Shown: positions 45,380 through 57,262 of the stretch, piece after piece
Layout: each line of letters begins with the position of its first letter
Numbering within the stretch: the first letter of the stretch is position 1
Source of the DNA: Paracentrotus lividus
Lineage: Eukaryota; Echinodermata; Echinoidea; Camarodonta; Echinidae
DNA: 64,000 bases
Direction: 5' to 3'
Assembly: GCA_940671915.1 (NCBI GenBank)
Contig: CALNVZ010002974.1
Location: 39,281,067-39,345,066, forward strand
Made by a program: the position numbers and the translations under genes
Notes under the pieces: model-generated
Database searches by the model: none
What the model was told of the DNA's origin: nothing
What the model saw: only the letters and a program-made list of their open reading frames with translations

Positions 45380-47280
45380 TCACACACACACACACACACA
45401 CACACCACACACAACCACCACACACACAAAAAAAAAAACAAAAACATGAGCTGATCATAATGTCGCGTTTTTATCAGTATGTATTCGACAACAAGATGTC
45501 TGCTCGAAAACGTAATGTTTAAAAAAATACAATAAAAACAAATTTAATGTGTATAAAACAGAGTAGGGGCTGAAGCCCCATCCTCACGCTATTCATCAGA
45601 AACATACATAATATGGAGTGGGGGTGGGGGTGGGTGGGGGTAGGTGTTAAATTTCTCGGCCTTCGGCCATCAACAAGTCATCATAACGGCCAGGGGGGGG
45701 GGGTTAGATTGGTCAGTCGGGTCGGCAATCTTTTTTTTTCTACCTTTTTCCTTTTTTTTCTCCTTTTTTTTTACTGGGGGGGGGGGGGGCTGGCCCCTGG
45801 ATCCACGCTTGAAATGGTCAATAGACCAAGTGACAATTAGATCAAGTATGTATTGCATACAATTCAGATTAGACCAAATAACTGGTAGACAGCCTGCCCC
45901 CAGCCCCAGCAAAAAAAAAAAAAAAAAAAAAAAAAGATTGACCAACAAACCGTACCCTGTGACCGTTACATGATGACGTTCTGGATGGCCTAATGCCCCC
46001 CCCAAACAATAACAAATTGTCTCTTTCCGTTGCTAAAAGTGCCCTTTTTCTTAGCTACAAAGGACACTTTTATATTATAGAAAAAAAAACCTTTCACACT
46101 TATTGAAAGGCCCACGGACAATTTTTTTTGTAAAAAGGGGCACTCTTGTCACTAAAAAGAACTCCTTTTCCTTCACAGTTTTTTTGCTTTTTTTTTACCC
46201 AAATTTTTCCGCTCGGTCGCTACGCGACCTCGCATAAAAAGGGAATACCAAGCAATACGCATGAGACCAATTACCCTGTTGCCGGAGACAACTATTGTAA
46301 AAGAGTGTTGTCAGAAGCACATAGGCCTATTAATTTCCATCCCTCTAAACGTATTTTAATGCCCTTTTTTTTTAGCACTTATGTTTTTAAAAATCTATTT
46401 CCAATTGGTATTTAACATTATCATGGGGGCAATAATTATACACTTTGCTTTAAGTGTGTAATAAAACTTTAATGTTGCTTAAACTTTAAATGTTGCTTAA
46501 ATTCCAAAATGTACATTTTTCTTTTAAAAAGGGCCAGGGGCAGTTTTAATCTCTCAAAATCAAGATATTGAATAGCATATTAGTAAATTAAAATACTACT
46601 TTTATACCCAGCCCCTCCCTATCCCATAAATTTGGCTCATTGTGCCACTGAGGTAAAGGGCCCCCTTTTCAGAAAAAAAGTGCCCCCACTTTTAAATTCG
46701 TTCCGCAGCCTATGAATACAATTATTGTTTATAAATTTATTTTGTGTTTACCATGGGCGCCACCCCCTTGATTCGTGTGTTCACACGGATAGGCCTAAGA
46801 CATTTTAAATTGCATGCCTAAAAACGAATTTGACTGCTGGAAGCTGGGAATTTTTTAAATTGAACGAATTTTATTTAATGCACATTGACGAAATTCACTG
46901 CACATAAACACTTTTGATCGCACATAAACGAATATGAATGGTCATTAAAGATTAACATAAACGAAATCGATTGCTCTAAACGTTAACTTAAATTACCGAT
47001 AGCCCCGCTCCGGGAAGGTATCGTTTAAATTGACTGAACATTAACGAATTCGATTGAAAAGAGTTTAAAATCGACCGGAAAACCTATATTGTTTTTTTTT
47101 TTTATTTATTTTGTTAAATTTATTTGTATGTATGTTACTATCATTATCATTATTATATTATTGTTATTATTTTTTTTTTCAATCATTATATTATTTATTT
47201 ATTTTTTATTTTTTGGTGGGGGGGGTATTTTTGTAATCAACATTGAACAGGATAGGCCTACATGTTCGTATATCATTAAT
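44873..47280. other. Repeat mosaic with microsatellites and G/C tracts
   Basis: Includes a CA microsatellite (45325-45430), G-tracts at 45690 and 45776, GGCCTTCGGCC at 45659, a C-tract end CCCCTGGATCC at 45797, a GACCAAGTGACAATTAGATC word at 45825, an A-tract at 45911-45934 and a short-repeat patch at 46810-47065. No gene. Confidence 0.55.
45325..45430. repeat. (CA)n microsatellite
   Basis: About 50 AC dinucleotides with a few interruptions (ACTCACATC, CACCAC). Minus-strand frames of repeated Cys-Val are artefacts of it. Confidence 0.95.
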
Positions 47281-47283
47281 TAA

Positions 47284-47428
47284 ACAAAGTAATCGAGCGC
47301 AGAGCAAAGGCTGAAATTATAAGCACTTTTTGTAATACTCATGAACATATTTGGTCAAGTAATGAGAGCGCGAATCGCGAGCGAAAAACTACGACCTGGC
47401 TTTTATTTTCTTCATTATTTTTTCCTCC

Positions 47429-47468
<40 letters not shown>

Positions 47469-47927
47469 GCGCCGTCAATAGGAGGGGGGGGGCACGGCCC
47501 TTCGGCGGTTCGGCCCCCCTGGATCTGCCACAGCGTCCTATATAGTATTGGCAAGCGCGGCGATTTCATGTCACGACAGGGGGGGGGGTGGAAACACCCG
47601 AAAATGAAAAATAATACACTCAAAATTCGCATACTTTCGCACATTATGCAGAAACTAATAAAAATGTTTGCGAGCGCGAAGCGCGAGTTTAAAATTTTTG
47701 CCCTATAATAACATTTAGCATTGTATTTGACATACATTTTACCTCTTTATTAGCTCCACAAGCTAATCACTACATAAAAATATGTTAAGCTTTAAAAATC
47801 GAGGGAGATGATCCCCCCCCAGAAAAAATCGAGGGGGGGGGGGACACGTCCCCCTCGTCCCCCCCCGGGATCGCCGCCAATGATTGGCACCTTACACTGT
47901 TAGAAGAAAAATCTCCTAAAATTCTGC
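47284..47927. repeat. Satellite relics and G-tract repeat ends
   Basis: Core relics at 47295 (GAGCGCAGAGCAAAGGCTG), 47368 (GAGAGCGCGAATCGCGAGCG) and 47671 (GCGAGCGCGAAGCGCGAG). A T-tract spans 47431-47467; GGCCCTTCGGCGGTTCGGCC and CCCCCCTGGATCTGCC at 47497-47530 look like a repeat right end; a second such end with long G/C tracts is at 47812-47880. Confidence 0.6.
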
Positions 47928-48019
47928 AGGTCTCTTTATATAGACTAGTAGTTCGTGGAAGAAAGGGATAATTCATGAACAAGAGTATTAAATTCCGGGA
48001 GTAATTCAAAAATCTTCAG

Positions 48020-48471
48020 TCGCGTTCCTACGTATACGCTTTAAAATTCGTACCGGTGTGTACGCGTACGCGTACGTTCGTACGTTCGTGCTCGGTTAAA
48101 TCACGTCACGTGATTTGATCTGAGATCAAGATCAAGCTAGCTAGCTACCGTATAGTGTAAAAATATTGCTGCTGTTTTACCTATTCTCTATCCCGTTTTC
48201 TGACTTTCAGCCATAGAATTATGGATGTATAATTATGGATATAGATTTATTGAGGCGTTGTTACCCTTCAATGGGATATTTCAGGCTAATGCAGATGGAG
48301 GCTTAAATTAATTCTATCTCTGAAAATCCCTCCAGAGTTTGCTGGGTTTTCATTACAGCTGGATCAGAAGCCCGACCCACGACGACGACGCACTTCGGCC
48401 CTGAGCTTCCGGGTAGCAACTTGACAAATATCTGCTACTCTGACTGTGGACGTAGTGCAGAGTGGATTGTT
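48020..48471 (+). promoter_or_regulatory. CpG-rich promoter and 5' UTR of an unknown gene, copy 1
   Basis: 48030-48090 is an alternating CG/TACG-rich tract (GTACGCGTACGCGTACG). It is followed by GTCACGTGAT (TCACGTGA at 48106-48113), a perfect palindromic E-box of the type bound by TFEB/MITF/USF. A candidate 5' UTR leads to the ATG at 48472. No TATA box identified. Confidence 0.5.
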
Positions 48472-48538
48472 ATGGCTGAAGCAAGTGCAACAGACGGCGA
48501 GGAAGATGGGAAATTACTGCCTTCATCTGAAAATGATG
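48472..48538 (+). CDS. First coding exon of an unrecognised gene, copy 1
   Basis: ATG at 48472 in the context GATTGTTATGG opens 22 codons, MAEASATDGEEDGKLLPSSEND, then the frame is cut in phase 1 by a perfect donor G|GTGAGT (48539-48544). The acidic, Ser/Ala-rich N-terminus is typical of cytosolic or transmembrane protein starts but gives no family. An in-phase acceptor candidate (TGATTTCAG, ending near 49593) would add DPNLHFQRHSTTLKFQLN and then run into the TTAA palindrome, so I doubt it is the true second exon. Further exons would be beyond this segment. The exon is identical in both copies. Confidence 0.5.
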
Positions 48539-49654
48539 GTGAGTATTAGATTATAAAGCACAAACGTTTTGTAGATGACATGAGTTAGTCTGGGCACTCT
48601 TGTGTACAAAAAATTATGTGAGTTGCGATTCTCTTCTTCTTTTCCAATTTGTTTGCTTTGCCTGGTTTTCTCCAATTTATTAATTTGCAGTCTAACTGTT
48701 AGATCTAGTAACAGTTAGATCTAAACCGACCAGCCCCCGTCGCGAAGCGGCAATGGGGCTGTGTAGATCTATAGTTAAATTTGCAGATGATGCAGAGGGT
48801 GAAATGAACATTTTATGATACTAGCTAACTAGGTACAGATGAGGGTGCATAGCAAAATCATTTACCGGTACATCACTAAAAATAATTTCAGTAGGCACTC
48901 CCAGTCGCACATAAAAATAAAAATAAAAATGCCCCAACAGTCTCAAATCATGCCTGAAAATAACTTGACATTTCACTTTTCACAACAAAATAATTTTAAA
49001 TGTGTGGAAAAACAAAACTTGTGAAAAATGGGCAAAACTAGTATAAATGCACTTTAATTATGTAAAACTTTGGCCCCAATGGCAATGTACATTTTTCTGT
49101 TTAAGAGTTTAGCATGTGACATTTTTTGGTAGATCTTCTAAGAGTACCATACATGTAAGTGCTGGTAGAGTATATGTACAGAATAGTGTACCTCTCTGAC
49201 ATTTATTGTCCTTATCAATAATTCCCTCTCTGTGGAAAATGGTCCACCTCTATATGTCGTGAGTGAGTGACACAACATCCAAAACATTTCAAGTAAATAA
49301 CTAGATCCAAATTACCGTGTTTATATGCCATGTTACACTAAGTTACAGTAGATCTAGTCCATGATAATTACTTTAAGCAAAAAAAAAAAAATCAGACAAA
49401 AGTGACTAGTATTTTGTGTTTAGAACTGAACTGAACTGAACTATGTATTAAGATAAGAGGCATTTAAAGCACCATAGTCCCATACGTGCAAATTCCCGTT
49501 TGCTCAATTATTCAGCGTAAGAAAACTGGATCACTTAATGTTTGAACTTAAATAATTGGTTGTATTGTTTAAGTAGCCTTTGTGTTGATTTCAGATCCTA
49601 ATTTGCATTTTCAAAGGCACAGCACCACATTGAAATTTCAGCTGAATGTCCCAC
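48539..49654 (+). other. Intron of the unknown gene, copy 1
   Basis: AT-rich; includes a 15-base inverted pair TCTAACTGTTAGATCTAG/CTAGTAACAGTTAGATCT near 48691-48722. No exon recognised other than the weak candidate after 49593. Confidence 0.4.
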
Positions 49655-50158
49655 TTAAAGGGGAAGTTCACCCTGGAAATTTATTGGTCTTAAAAAATGA
49701 AGAAAAAATGAAAGAAAAATATGAGTGAAGGTTTGGGAGAAAATCGACCAAAAAATTATGAAGTTATGAATATTCAAATTTTGATTCTGTGACGTCACAT
49801 GCGAGCAGATCTCCTATGTGTTGTGTAGTGTAAATTCCATAAAATGTCATTTTTTTCAAAAGAAAATTAATTATGTCACATGTTCGGTCGATATACCATC
49901 AAACATATGTTTATATACATGACTATATTGAATTGACCCATTCCTTTATCAAGAACCATTACAAAAGACAAATTTATGGAATTTACATTACACAACCAAT
50001 GGAGAGCTGCTCGCACGTGACCGTCACACAATCAAAACTTTAAATATTCATAACTCGCTATTTTTGTTCGATTTTCTTCAAACTTTCACTAATATTTTTT
50101 TAATTATTTTTCTTCATTTTTTAAGGCCAATAAAATTCCAGGGTGAACTTCCCCTTAA
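49655..50158. mobile_element. TTAA-flanked palindromic MITE, copy 1
   Basis: TTAA then AGGGGAAGTTCACCCTGG at the left; CCAGGGTGAACTTCCCCT then TTAA at the right (one T lost here, present in copy 2). Arms pair across nearly the full 500 bases (TTAAAAAATGAAG, GTGACGTCACATGCGAGCAG, GTGTAAATTCCATAAA). TTAA duplication points to a piggyBac-mobilised MITE. Confidence 0.85.
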
Positions 50159-50412
50159 TTAAATTAAATATGGCCATATGCATGTGGTACTATTCATATT
50201 GTCAAATTGGCAATGTACCTTTATATTTATTTCTATATTTTTTTTTTTGTCTTATAAACTTTTTTACTTCATTAAAAAAACACCCCAAAAAAAAACCAAC
50301 CAACCAATTTCCTCAAACCTTTGTGCAAGCTGAAAATTGTATAAATCTACATGACTTACATGTATATCAGCAAGTTCACGCTTTTTGCGATGTAACAAAC
50401 GGGTCATTCAGA

Positions 50413-51134
50413 GAACAACACCAGCAAATGTGGTGTTCTGCATTCTCGGATCAGGAAATCAGCGGAATCCTACACCCTTGGAAACTCAACTCTGAATGCA
50501 GTTGGAGAGGAAACAGATCTTGGGGTCATAATTGATGACAAACTAAAGTTCCACAAACAGATCTCAATGTGGTGAACAAGGCTAACAGGGTTATAATCAG
50601 CATTAGGCGGGCCTTCCAGTGCCATAATACATCCACCATTCCCAAGCTGTATAAAGGTCTTGTACGACCCCTCCTGGAGTACGGTAATGCTATCTGGTCG
50701 CCCAAGGTATGTTGCAGATGCAAAAGCTGTGGAAAGAGTGCAGAAGAGGCCACAAAGATAATCCCTGCAATGAAACATTTACCCTACAAAGAGAGACTCA
50801 AATGTCTAAGTTACCGTCCATGGAGTATTGAAGGAAGAGGGGAGATATGATCCAGGTCTACAAGATCATTCATGAACATGATAGACTGAACCCTGACCAT
50901 GCTGACCACTTCTTCCAACTGGCTGACACTACAACAAGAGGGCATAGGTTCAAACTGACAAAGCCGAGGTGTGTGACAAGTGTGAGAGGAGATTCATTTA
51001 GTCATACAGTGATCAACGACTGGAACTCTCTTTCTGAGCAAGTAGTTTGATGCACCCACTATGGAAACATTCAAGATCAGGCTCGATATTCACTGGAAAG
51101 ATCAGCACTACATATCCCATTTGCTCTCGCTTAA
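50413..51134 (+). pseudogene. CR1/L2-like LINE reverse-transcriptase 3' fragment, copy 1
   Basis: Pieces in three frames spell the thumb and C-terminal part of a non-LTR retrotransposon polymerase: SKCGVLHLG, YTLGNSTL, DLGVIIDDKLKFHKQI, VNKANRVIISIRRAF, LYKGLVRPLLEYGNAIWSP, MKHLPYKERL, GDMIQVYKIIHE, NDWNSLSEQVV. The catalytic F/YADD region is upstream and absent, so it is 5'-truncated. Two lesions are shared with copy 2: a one-base loss where QKRATK should read, and an in-frame TGA where Arg precedes RKRGDMIQVYK. Copy 1 has extra private indels (missing C after AGATCTC, extra C in CGCCCAAGG, extra T in AGTAGTTTGATG). The element can no longer make a polymerase. Confidence 0.9.
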
Positions 51135-52620
51135 TGAATAAATTTACTGTATTGATTGAAGGAGTTGTATGTACATGTACTTCTTGCACTACTGGCTCCT
51201 TGAAACCTAATAAAGTACTGAAGTGAAAGAGTAAATATGTACACGTAGAGCAGACAAGAAGATAGACCTGGAAGCATGACAGCTACTCTGCAATCTTCCA
51301 GTATTTGCGGTAAAAAGGTAAAGGTAAAAAATAAGCTTTTTTTAATCTTAAATTGAAATATATATATATTTTTGAAGGTACTAAGAACCTTCAGTAAAAT
51401 CATAAACAATAATTGAAGTAACTCAATTCATATTTAATTTATAATTTATTCGTACGTAACACATGAGACCAGAAAAAATGGTGTTTTTAAATTTTGAATT
51501 TGTTTAAATGATACTAGGAATTTAAAAGCAGATAAAAACTTGAATAGTCACATCCTCTTAACCATGTAATAAACTTTTTAAATACATATTTTAATGTCAA
51601 TACAGCGTCACGTTTTCTGGCAAAGTCAAGTTTTATAAAAATATGACAAATATGACATGTAACACATGGGAACAATTATTCCATGAAATATTTTCCAATA
51701 AATATTTTAGTGAAGACCAAGGCGTAGCAGAACATGTTGCCTAAGAAAATCCTGCTGATAGAACAGAAAGAACCATAATACAAACACATTACTGTAAAAA
51801 GTAAAATATTTTGTTTCATTACTTGATGGGTGGGAGGGCGAGTAATAAAACTATATTATTTTATATTCAGCTCAGTACTTTTTTGAGACTACTACTGAGA
51901 CATGAATACTTTAAGAATAAAAATATGGAAAGTTATGTTCTAGGTTTGTGATATTTTCACCAGAGGAAGCCAAGAAATATTGAAACAGAAAATATGTACT
52001 TTTTGTTGTATTCCCATACAAACTTTAAAGGGAAGCTGTGAGCCCAAAATAAGTTGCTTAATGTTGTATGTAGGCCAACTTTAATACTTTTAAAATGAAC
52101 AATTCTTTATAAACTTGGAATAAACGTCCTGGTATGTGCAGATCATGTTACATTGTACAGTAACGTTCACAGCATTACTTGGAATTTGGATGGCTGTGTT
52201 TCCAAGCCCTTTTGTCAATGCCTTCTGTGTCCCCTGGTAATTTGAGCACTTTATTACAGTTACTTAAATCAATAAGAAATCCTATATTAAGTAGATCTAT
52301 GCAATGCAGAGCCTAATATTTGGAAAGCATTTGGGCATTGAAAAATATAACAAAACAAACTAAGTTTAGTGACGGCATTGTATTACGGCACTTATTATAA
52401 TTCGAACGCACATACTTACTGCGCACTAAAGCAATTTGTGCGCGTTAAGGTCGGCGCAGTTAAATTCACACACCAAAACATGGAACAAGATTGCTAAAAT
52501 GAGGCCAAAAAATATAAGTTTTACATATTTATCTCTTTTTTTTTGAATAGAAATGGTTAAATTTTCATGTTAGCACACTTTACATACCAATGATAAGAGT
52601 CGAATTTGATAAAAATGAGC
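51135..52620. other. LINE 3' UTR and non-coding stretch, copy 1
   Basis: The LINE tail probably ends around 51226 after CCTAATAAAGTACTGAAGTG. Beyond, AT-rich DNA with no recognised exon; a TTTAAAGGGAAGCTGTGAGC string at 52025 looks like one end of another TTAA-type element without a partner. Confidence 0.45.
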
Positions 52621-52625
52621 CTTGT

Positions 52626-52820
52626 TCAGGGACGCCGCGGAGCCGGGGGGGGGGGGGGGGGGGGCTGGGGGGCTGCGACTCCCCCCCACTTTTTCAGCCA
52701 AACGTGTACAAAATTGCGAAAAAATGCATACATTTTGTGATTTTAGCCTTGTCAGCCCCCCCCACTTTCGGACTCAGCCCCGTCCACTTTTCAAAAACGC
52801 TCTCGATCGCCCGCCCTTGT
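52626..52820. mobile_element. CAGGGGCCGCGGAG-ended G/C-tract element, copy 1
   Basis: Matches 61425-61606 where the inverted ends CAGGGGCCGCGGAG and CTCCGCGGCCCCTG are clear. Here both ends carry small changes. Inside are a G-tract (52646-52664), CAGCC.CCCCCACTTT words and GTGTACAAAATTG.GAAAAAATG. Confidence 0.65.
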
Positions 52821-55223
52821 GTTTGGCCAAATTTCAACCGTCTCGCTCGGCGTCCGCTCATCCATGTGAGCGCGCGGTTACAATGTGCATGCGTGATTGA
52901 TCTGTCTGCAGCCGGTTCATTGCGCCCACTGCCGCAAGCGGTTTTCCAATCATGTACTCGATCGCGCAAGCGCATATAGAGTCGAGCGAAGAGAACAGAA
53001 CAGTTGATAAACATATCCCCAAAGTTGATAAGTTAAGTTGAAACAATATTCTTTCTTAAGGCTTGGACCACACAAAAAGACAAAGATAAGGAAATGAAAG
53101 GATATATGTTTATGCAAACAAAACCCAAATAAGTCCTAATCCATCTCGCTAGTCAAGGAGCATAAAAATTAGTTGATTGATCGAAAACAAAATTAAAAAT
53201 AACACGCAAATTATTAATGTTGTATCCCATAGAGGGGCGCGCGTCCGGAATTTGTCAGGCACAAAAAATATTGTTTTTTCGTTAGAGGGGTATGCGGCAA
53301 GCGCGATACAAAGAAATCAGGTTGGTTAAATATCAAAGGAAATTTTAAACATTTCATTAAATTTGACAATATTTGGGAATAACTTAGTGCCGAATTTCAT
53401 TCCTCAAACTGTCCTTTTTAAAGCAGTTAAATAAAGGCGTTCCTGGTAATACAATACACTGCCATACAGTACATGTATTATTCAATCAAAAAATATTTTA
53501 ATTACAGCAAATTTTCATATTACTAATGTGGCACTGTACTGTACTCTGTGGTTAGTGCTCTATGTTCCCATACATCGATTTTGAAGTTTGCCTAAGATGT
53601 ACAATTATACAGAGAGTCTCTGTTGTGTGGCGAAGCTAAAAAATTGCATACTCATGTACATACATGTACATGATTACTAAACGTATGGGGCTTTTTGTTG
53701 TGCAGTTACTTCGTCTGAGTGCAGATGTGAAGCATATGCAGAGGCTTGACAATTCTAGGTGTAGTCTTTATTTGGTCAACATTCAGACTTGGTTTCCTTT
53801 TGTAATGTAGTAACAACCCATTTTTGGCAATCTACATTGTTGCTACGATTATAATATTTAAGGTGCTCATCATTGCATCGTTGTACTATCCTTCATTCAA
53901 CCCATTTATTCGGTCTTTTATATTGTATCCTGGTCGAACAAAAAGGGCAATGAGGCCAAGTAAGAAAAAAAATGAATTCTTGGTGAAAGACAGAGTTGAT
54001 AGCCGTTGGTGGTTACAGAGAATCCCAGGCCTACATATAGGTCTCTTTTCATAAAGGCATGGTCTTTATTTCATGGAATCTGTGTATACTACAGTGTCCT
54101 GCACTAAACACATGTACAGCAGGCTTACATGTAAATTTTGTTACATGTTTAGTATGGAATCACAATTTCCAATTTCTGGTCAGAATGTTGCAGTCACATG
54201 TAACATTTACGACGTTATGGCCAATGCGCAGTATGCTCTGGGTGTGTGCTCATTTGTCGAGCACGTTTTAGCCAATGATGTGCATTCATTACGTATTTGA
54301 CATGTGTTGTTGTCTACAAAATGTAATATACACGTTGTACGCTCTGTATGCGCGTTGTCAGCCATTTTTTACAAAATTCAATGCGGCTGGTCTGGCGTTG
54401 TGTACATGTGACTGCCGCGTTCAGTTTTGTACTCTATATTGAAATTTGTGAATGATTAAACCTTAAAACCCTTTTCTAATAAAGATACATAGTAGGCCTA
54501 TATTATTCCGAGTAATTTTACATGTATAAATAATGATAAGTAAGGTAACACGACATTTGCTTGTGGACAATATGCTCGAGGACGTATTTCATTGTAAAGA
54601 CTAGGGTTAGGATAAGGGTTGTAATAGGGTTCATCGGATTTAGAGTATGTTTAGTGTTAAGTCCAGGCGTTGAATTTGATGATTCGACTAGTGTATAGAA
54701 TTTGCGGTTGAGCAATTGTCCGTGGAGCAATTGTCACAGAATAGGGCTTACACTTTAAAGCCCTCGCAAGTCGGAGATCGTTGGTTGGTGGTGGGGGAAT
54801 GCGTGTTTTCTGAGCTCATTGACCCCTACACAATCTACAGTGAGGCTTTACTCAAGGGGTCGGCCCCTACTGGGGATTAACATTCCCGGACAGGCTAAAC
54901 GAACATGACGAAGTTGGCCGAATTTCCAGTCGATCAAATAGGGTCAAATAGCTTCGGATTTAGTTTATAGACTCTTCAACGGGTTCTCTTCGTATTAATT
55001 CAAAGAGAGGACTCTGTATAATGATCCATTTCAAAAACAAACACTAGGTTAGATTTACTTTCGGACTTCTGCGAGTTAGTTTAGTCTAGCCATGAAGGAT
55101 TATTACTCCAGACACCCTGAACGCCTGGAGATTACCGCAACACGTCGGGCTCTAATTGGAAATGTTATCATTTCACCCGAGATTAAAGTGAAATTCCCCA
55201 TGTTTTATCAATTAACGTTCCCT
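52821..55223. other. Non-coding remainder of copy 1
   Basis: CpG-rich for the first 150 bases (GTCTCGCTCGGCGTCCGCTC), then AT-rich with ACATGTA strings at 53655 and 54100-54200. I see no exon with both a good frame and splice signals. Confidence 0.4.
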
Positions 55224-55643
55224 TTAAAGGGGGAACCTACCCAGAAGGAAGCCAACCATACAGGAATAAGAGGAAAATGAGAGAGCAATCTAAAAAAAAG
55301 TTTCATCAAAATCGCGTTTATAAATAGAGGAGAGTTATGAAGTTTGAAAAGTCTAGTTGATCTTCTATGGCGGATCCTCAAATTGGCATTCATCGGCTTT
55401 CAAATGGCCGATTTATGGACAACCTCCATTTGTTTGCTTACACAAAATTTTCAGAATTCCCCATTTTCTTTCAAAAATATGTCTTCTTTTACTTCGAGCT
55501 CAAAATTCTGTTCATGGGAAAAATATTATTTCACACAACATTATGTTGAGCTCAGAAGGAGTAAGATGTATTTCGAAAGAAAATGGGGAAAAATCTTTCC
55601 TGTAATAGGTGATTCCTCTCCTTGGGTTTGGATTCCCCTTTAA
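55224..55643. mobile_element. TTAA-flanked MITE-like element (AAAGGGGAATCC)
   Basis: Starts TTTAAAGGGGGAACCTACCC and ends GGTTTGGATTCCCCTTTAAA. The left end of the second copy at 63919 reads AAAGGGGAATCCTACCCC and matches the right end better. TTAA at both sides. Copy 2 is cut by the end of the window. Confidence 0.7.
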
Positions 55644-55827
55644 AGTTTCACATTTTCACATAATTTCACGGTTTGACTACATGTACAATTTTGGTTCGTG
55701 AAATTTGTGAATGTTTTCATAGTATAATTGTTGTATGCTATACATGTAGGCTACATAACTGTTTTTCAAAGTGGAAATTCTAATCTGCAAGAACGTATTT
55801 CGCAAAAATTCACCATCTCTCTCTTTT
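55644..55827. other. Sequence before the assembly gap
   Basis: Short AT-rich stretch; no feature. Its counterpart would lie beyond the window end. Confidence 0.4.
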
Positions 55828-56719
55828 NNNNNNNNNNNNNNNNNNNNNNNNNNNNNNNNNNNNNNNNNNNNNNNNNNNNNNNNNNNNNNNNNNNNNNNNN
55901 NNNNNNNNNNNNNNNNNNNNNNNNNNNNNNNNNNNNNNNNNNNNNNNNNNNNNNNNNNNNNNNNNNNNNNNNNNNNNNNNNNNNNNNNNNNNNNNNNNNN
56001 NNNNNNNNNNNNNNNNNNNNNNNNNNNNNNNNNNNNNNNNNNNNNNNNNNNNNNNNNNNNNNNNNNNNNNNNNNNNNNNNNNNNNNNNNNNNNNNNNNNN
56101 NNNNNNNNNNNNNNNNNNNNNNNNNNNNNNNNNNNNNNNNNNNNNNNNNNNNNNNNNNNNNNNNNNNNNNNNNNNNNNNNNNNNNNNNNNNNNNNNNNNN
56201 NNNNNNNNNNNNNNNNNNNNNNNNNNNNNNNNNNNNNNNNNNNNNNNNNNNNNNNNNNNNNNNNNNNNNNNNNNNNNNNNNNNNNNNNNNNNNNNNNNNN
56301 NNNNNNNNNNNNNNNNNNNNNNNNNNNNNNNNNNNNNNNNNNNNNNNNNNNNNNNNNNNNNNNNNNNNNNNNNNNNNNNNNNNNNNNNNNNNNNNNNNNN
56401 NNNNNNNNNNNNNNNNNNNNNNNNNNNNNNNNNNNNNNNNNNNNNNNNNNNNNNNNNNNNNNNNNNNNNNNNNNNNNNNNNNNNNNNNNNNNNNNNNNNN
56501 NNNNNNNNNNNNNNNNNNNNNNNNNNNNNNNNNNNNNNNNNNNNNNNNNNNNNNNNNNNNNNNNNNNNNNNNNNNNNNNNNNNNNNNNNNNNNNNNNNNN
56601 NNNNNNNNNNNNNNNNNNNNNNNNNNNNNNNNNNNNNNNNNNNNNNNNNNNNNNNNNNNNNNNNNNNNNNNNNNNNNNNNNNNNNNNNNNNNNNNNNNNN
56701 NNNNNNNNNNNNNNNNNNN
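55828..56719. other. Assembly gap (892 N)
   Basis: Unsequenced. Long frames read through it are meaningless. Copy 2 of the duplicated segment begins at its right edge. Confidence 1.
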
Positions 56720-56809
56720 AGGTCTCTTTATATAGACTAGTAGTTCGTGGAAGAAAGGGATAATTCATGAACAAGAGTATTAAATTCCGGGAGTAATTCA
56801 AAAATCTTC

Positions 56810-57262
56810 AGTCGCGTTCCTACGTATACGCTTTAAAAATTCGTACCGGTGTGTACGCGTACGCGTACGTTCGTACGTGCGTGCTCGTTAAATCACGTCA
56901 CGTGATTTGATCTGAGATCAAGATCAAGCTAGCTAGCTACCGTATAGTGTAAAAATATTGCTGCTGTTTTACCTATTCTCTATCCCGTTTCTGACTTTCA
57001 GCCATAGAATTATGGATGTATAATATGGATATAGATTTATTGAGGCGTTGTTACCCTTCAATGGGATATTTCAGGCTAATGCAGATGGAGGCTTAAATTA
57101 AATTCTATCTCTGAAAATCCCTCCAGAGTTTGCTGGGTTTTCATTACAGCTGGATCAGAAGCCCGACCCACGACCGACGACGCACTTCGGCCCTGAGCTT
57201 CCGGGTAGCACTTGACAAATATCTGCTACTCTGACTGTGGACGTAGTGCAGAGTGGATTGTT
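56810..57262 (+). promoter_or_regulatory. CpG-rich promoter and 5' UTR of the unknown gene, copy 2
   Basis: Same layout as copy 1; TCACGTGA at 56898-56905. Only scattered single-base differences. Confidence 0.5.

Larger units (their letters stand above)
47928..55304. repeat. Duplicated 7.4 kb segment, copy 1
   Basis: Aligns collinearly with 56720-64000 from AGGTCTCTTTATATAGACTA to TCTAAAAAAAAGTTTC. Differences are mostly single-base indels, many in homopolymers, with the second copy about 95 bases shorter. All internal features (first exon, TTAA palindrome, LINE remnant, CCGCGG element) occur in both. Confidence 0.95.

Noticed and set aside
49594-49660. Second exon of the unknown gene (DPNLHFQRHSTTLKF...)
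   Set aside because: In phase and after a TTTCAG acceptor, but there is no good donor and it runs straight into a MITE; kept only as a weak possibility.
55677-56801. Frames of more than 300 codons across 55.7-56.8 kb
   Set aside because: They cross the N gap and contain no real sequence there.
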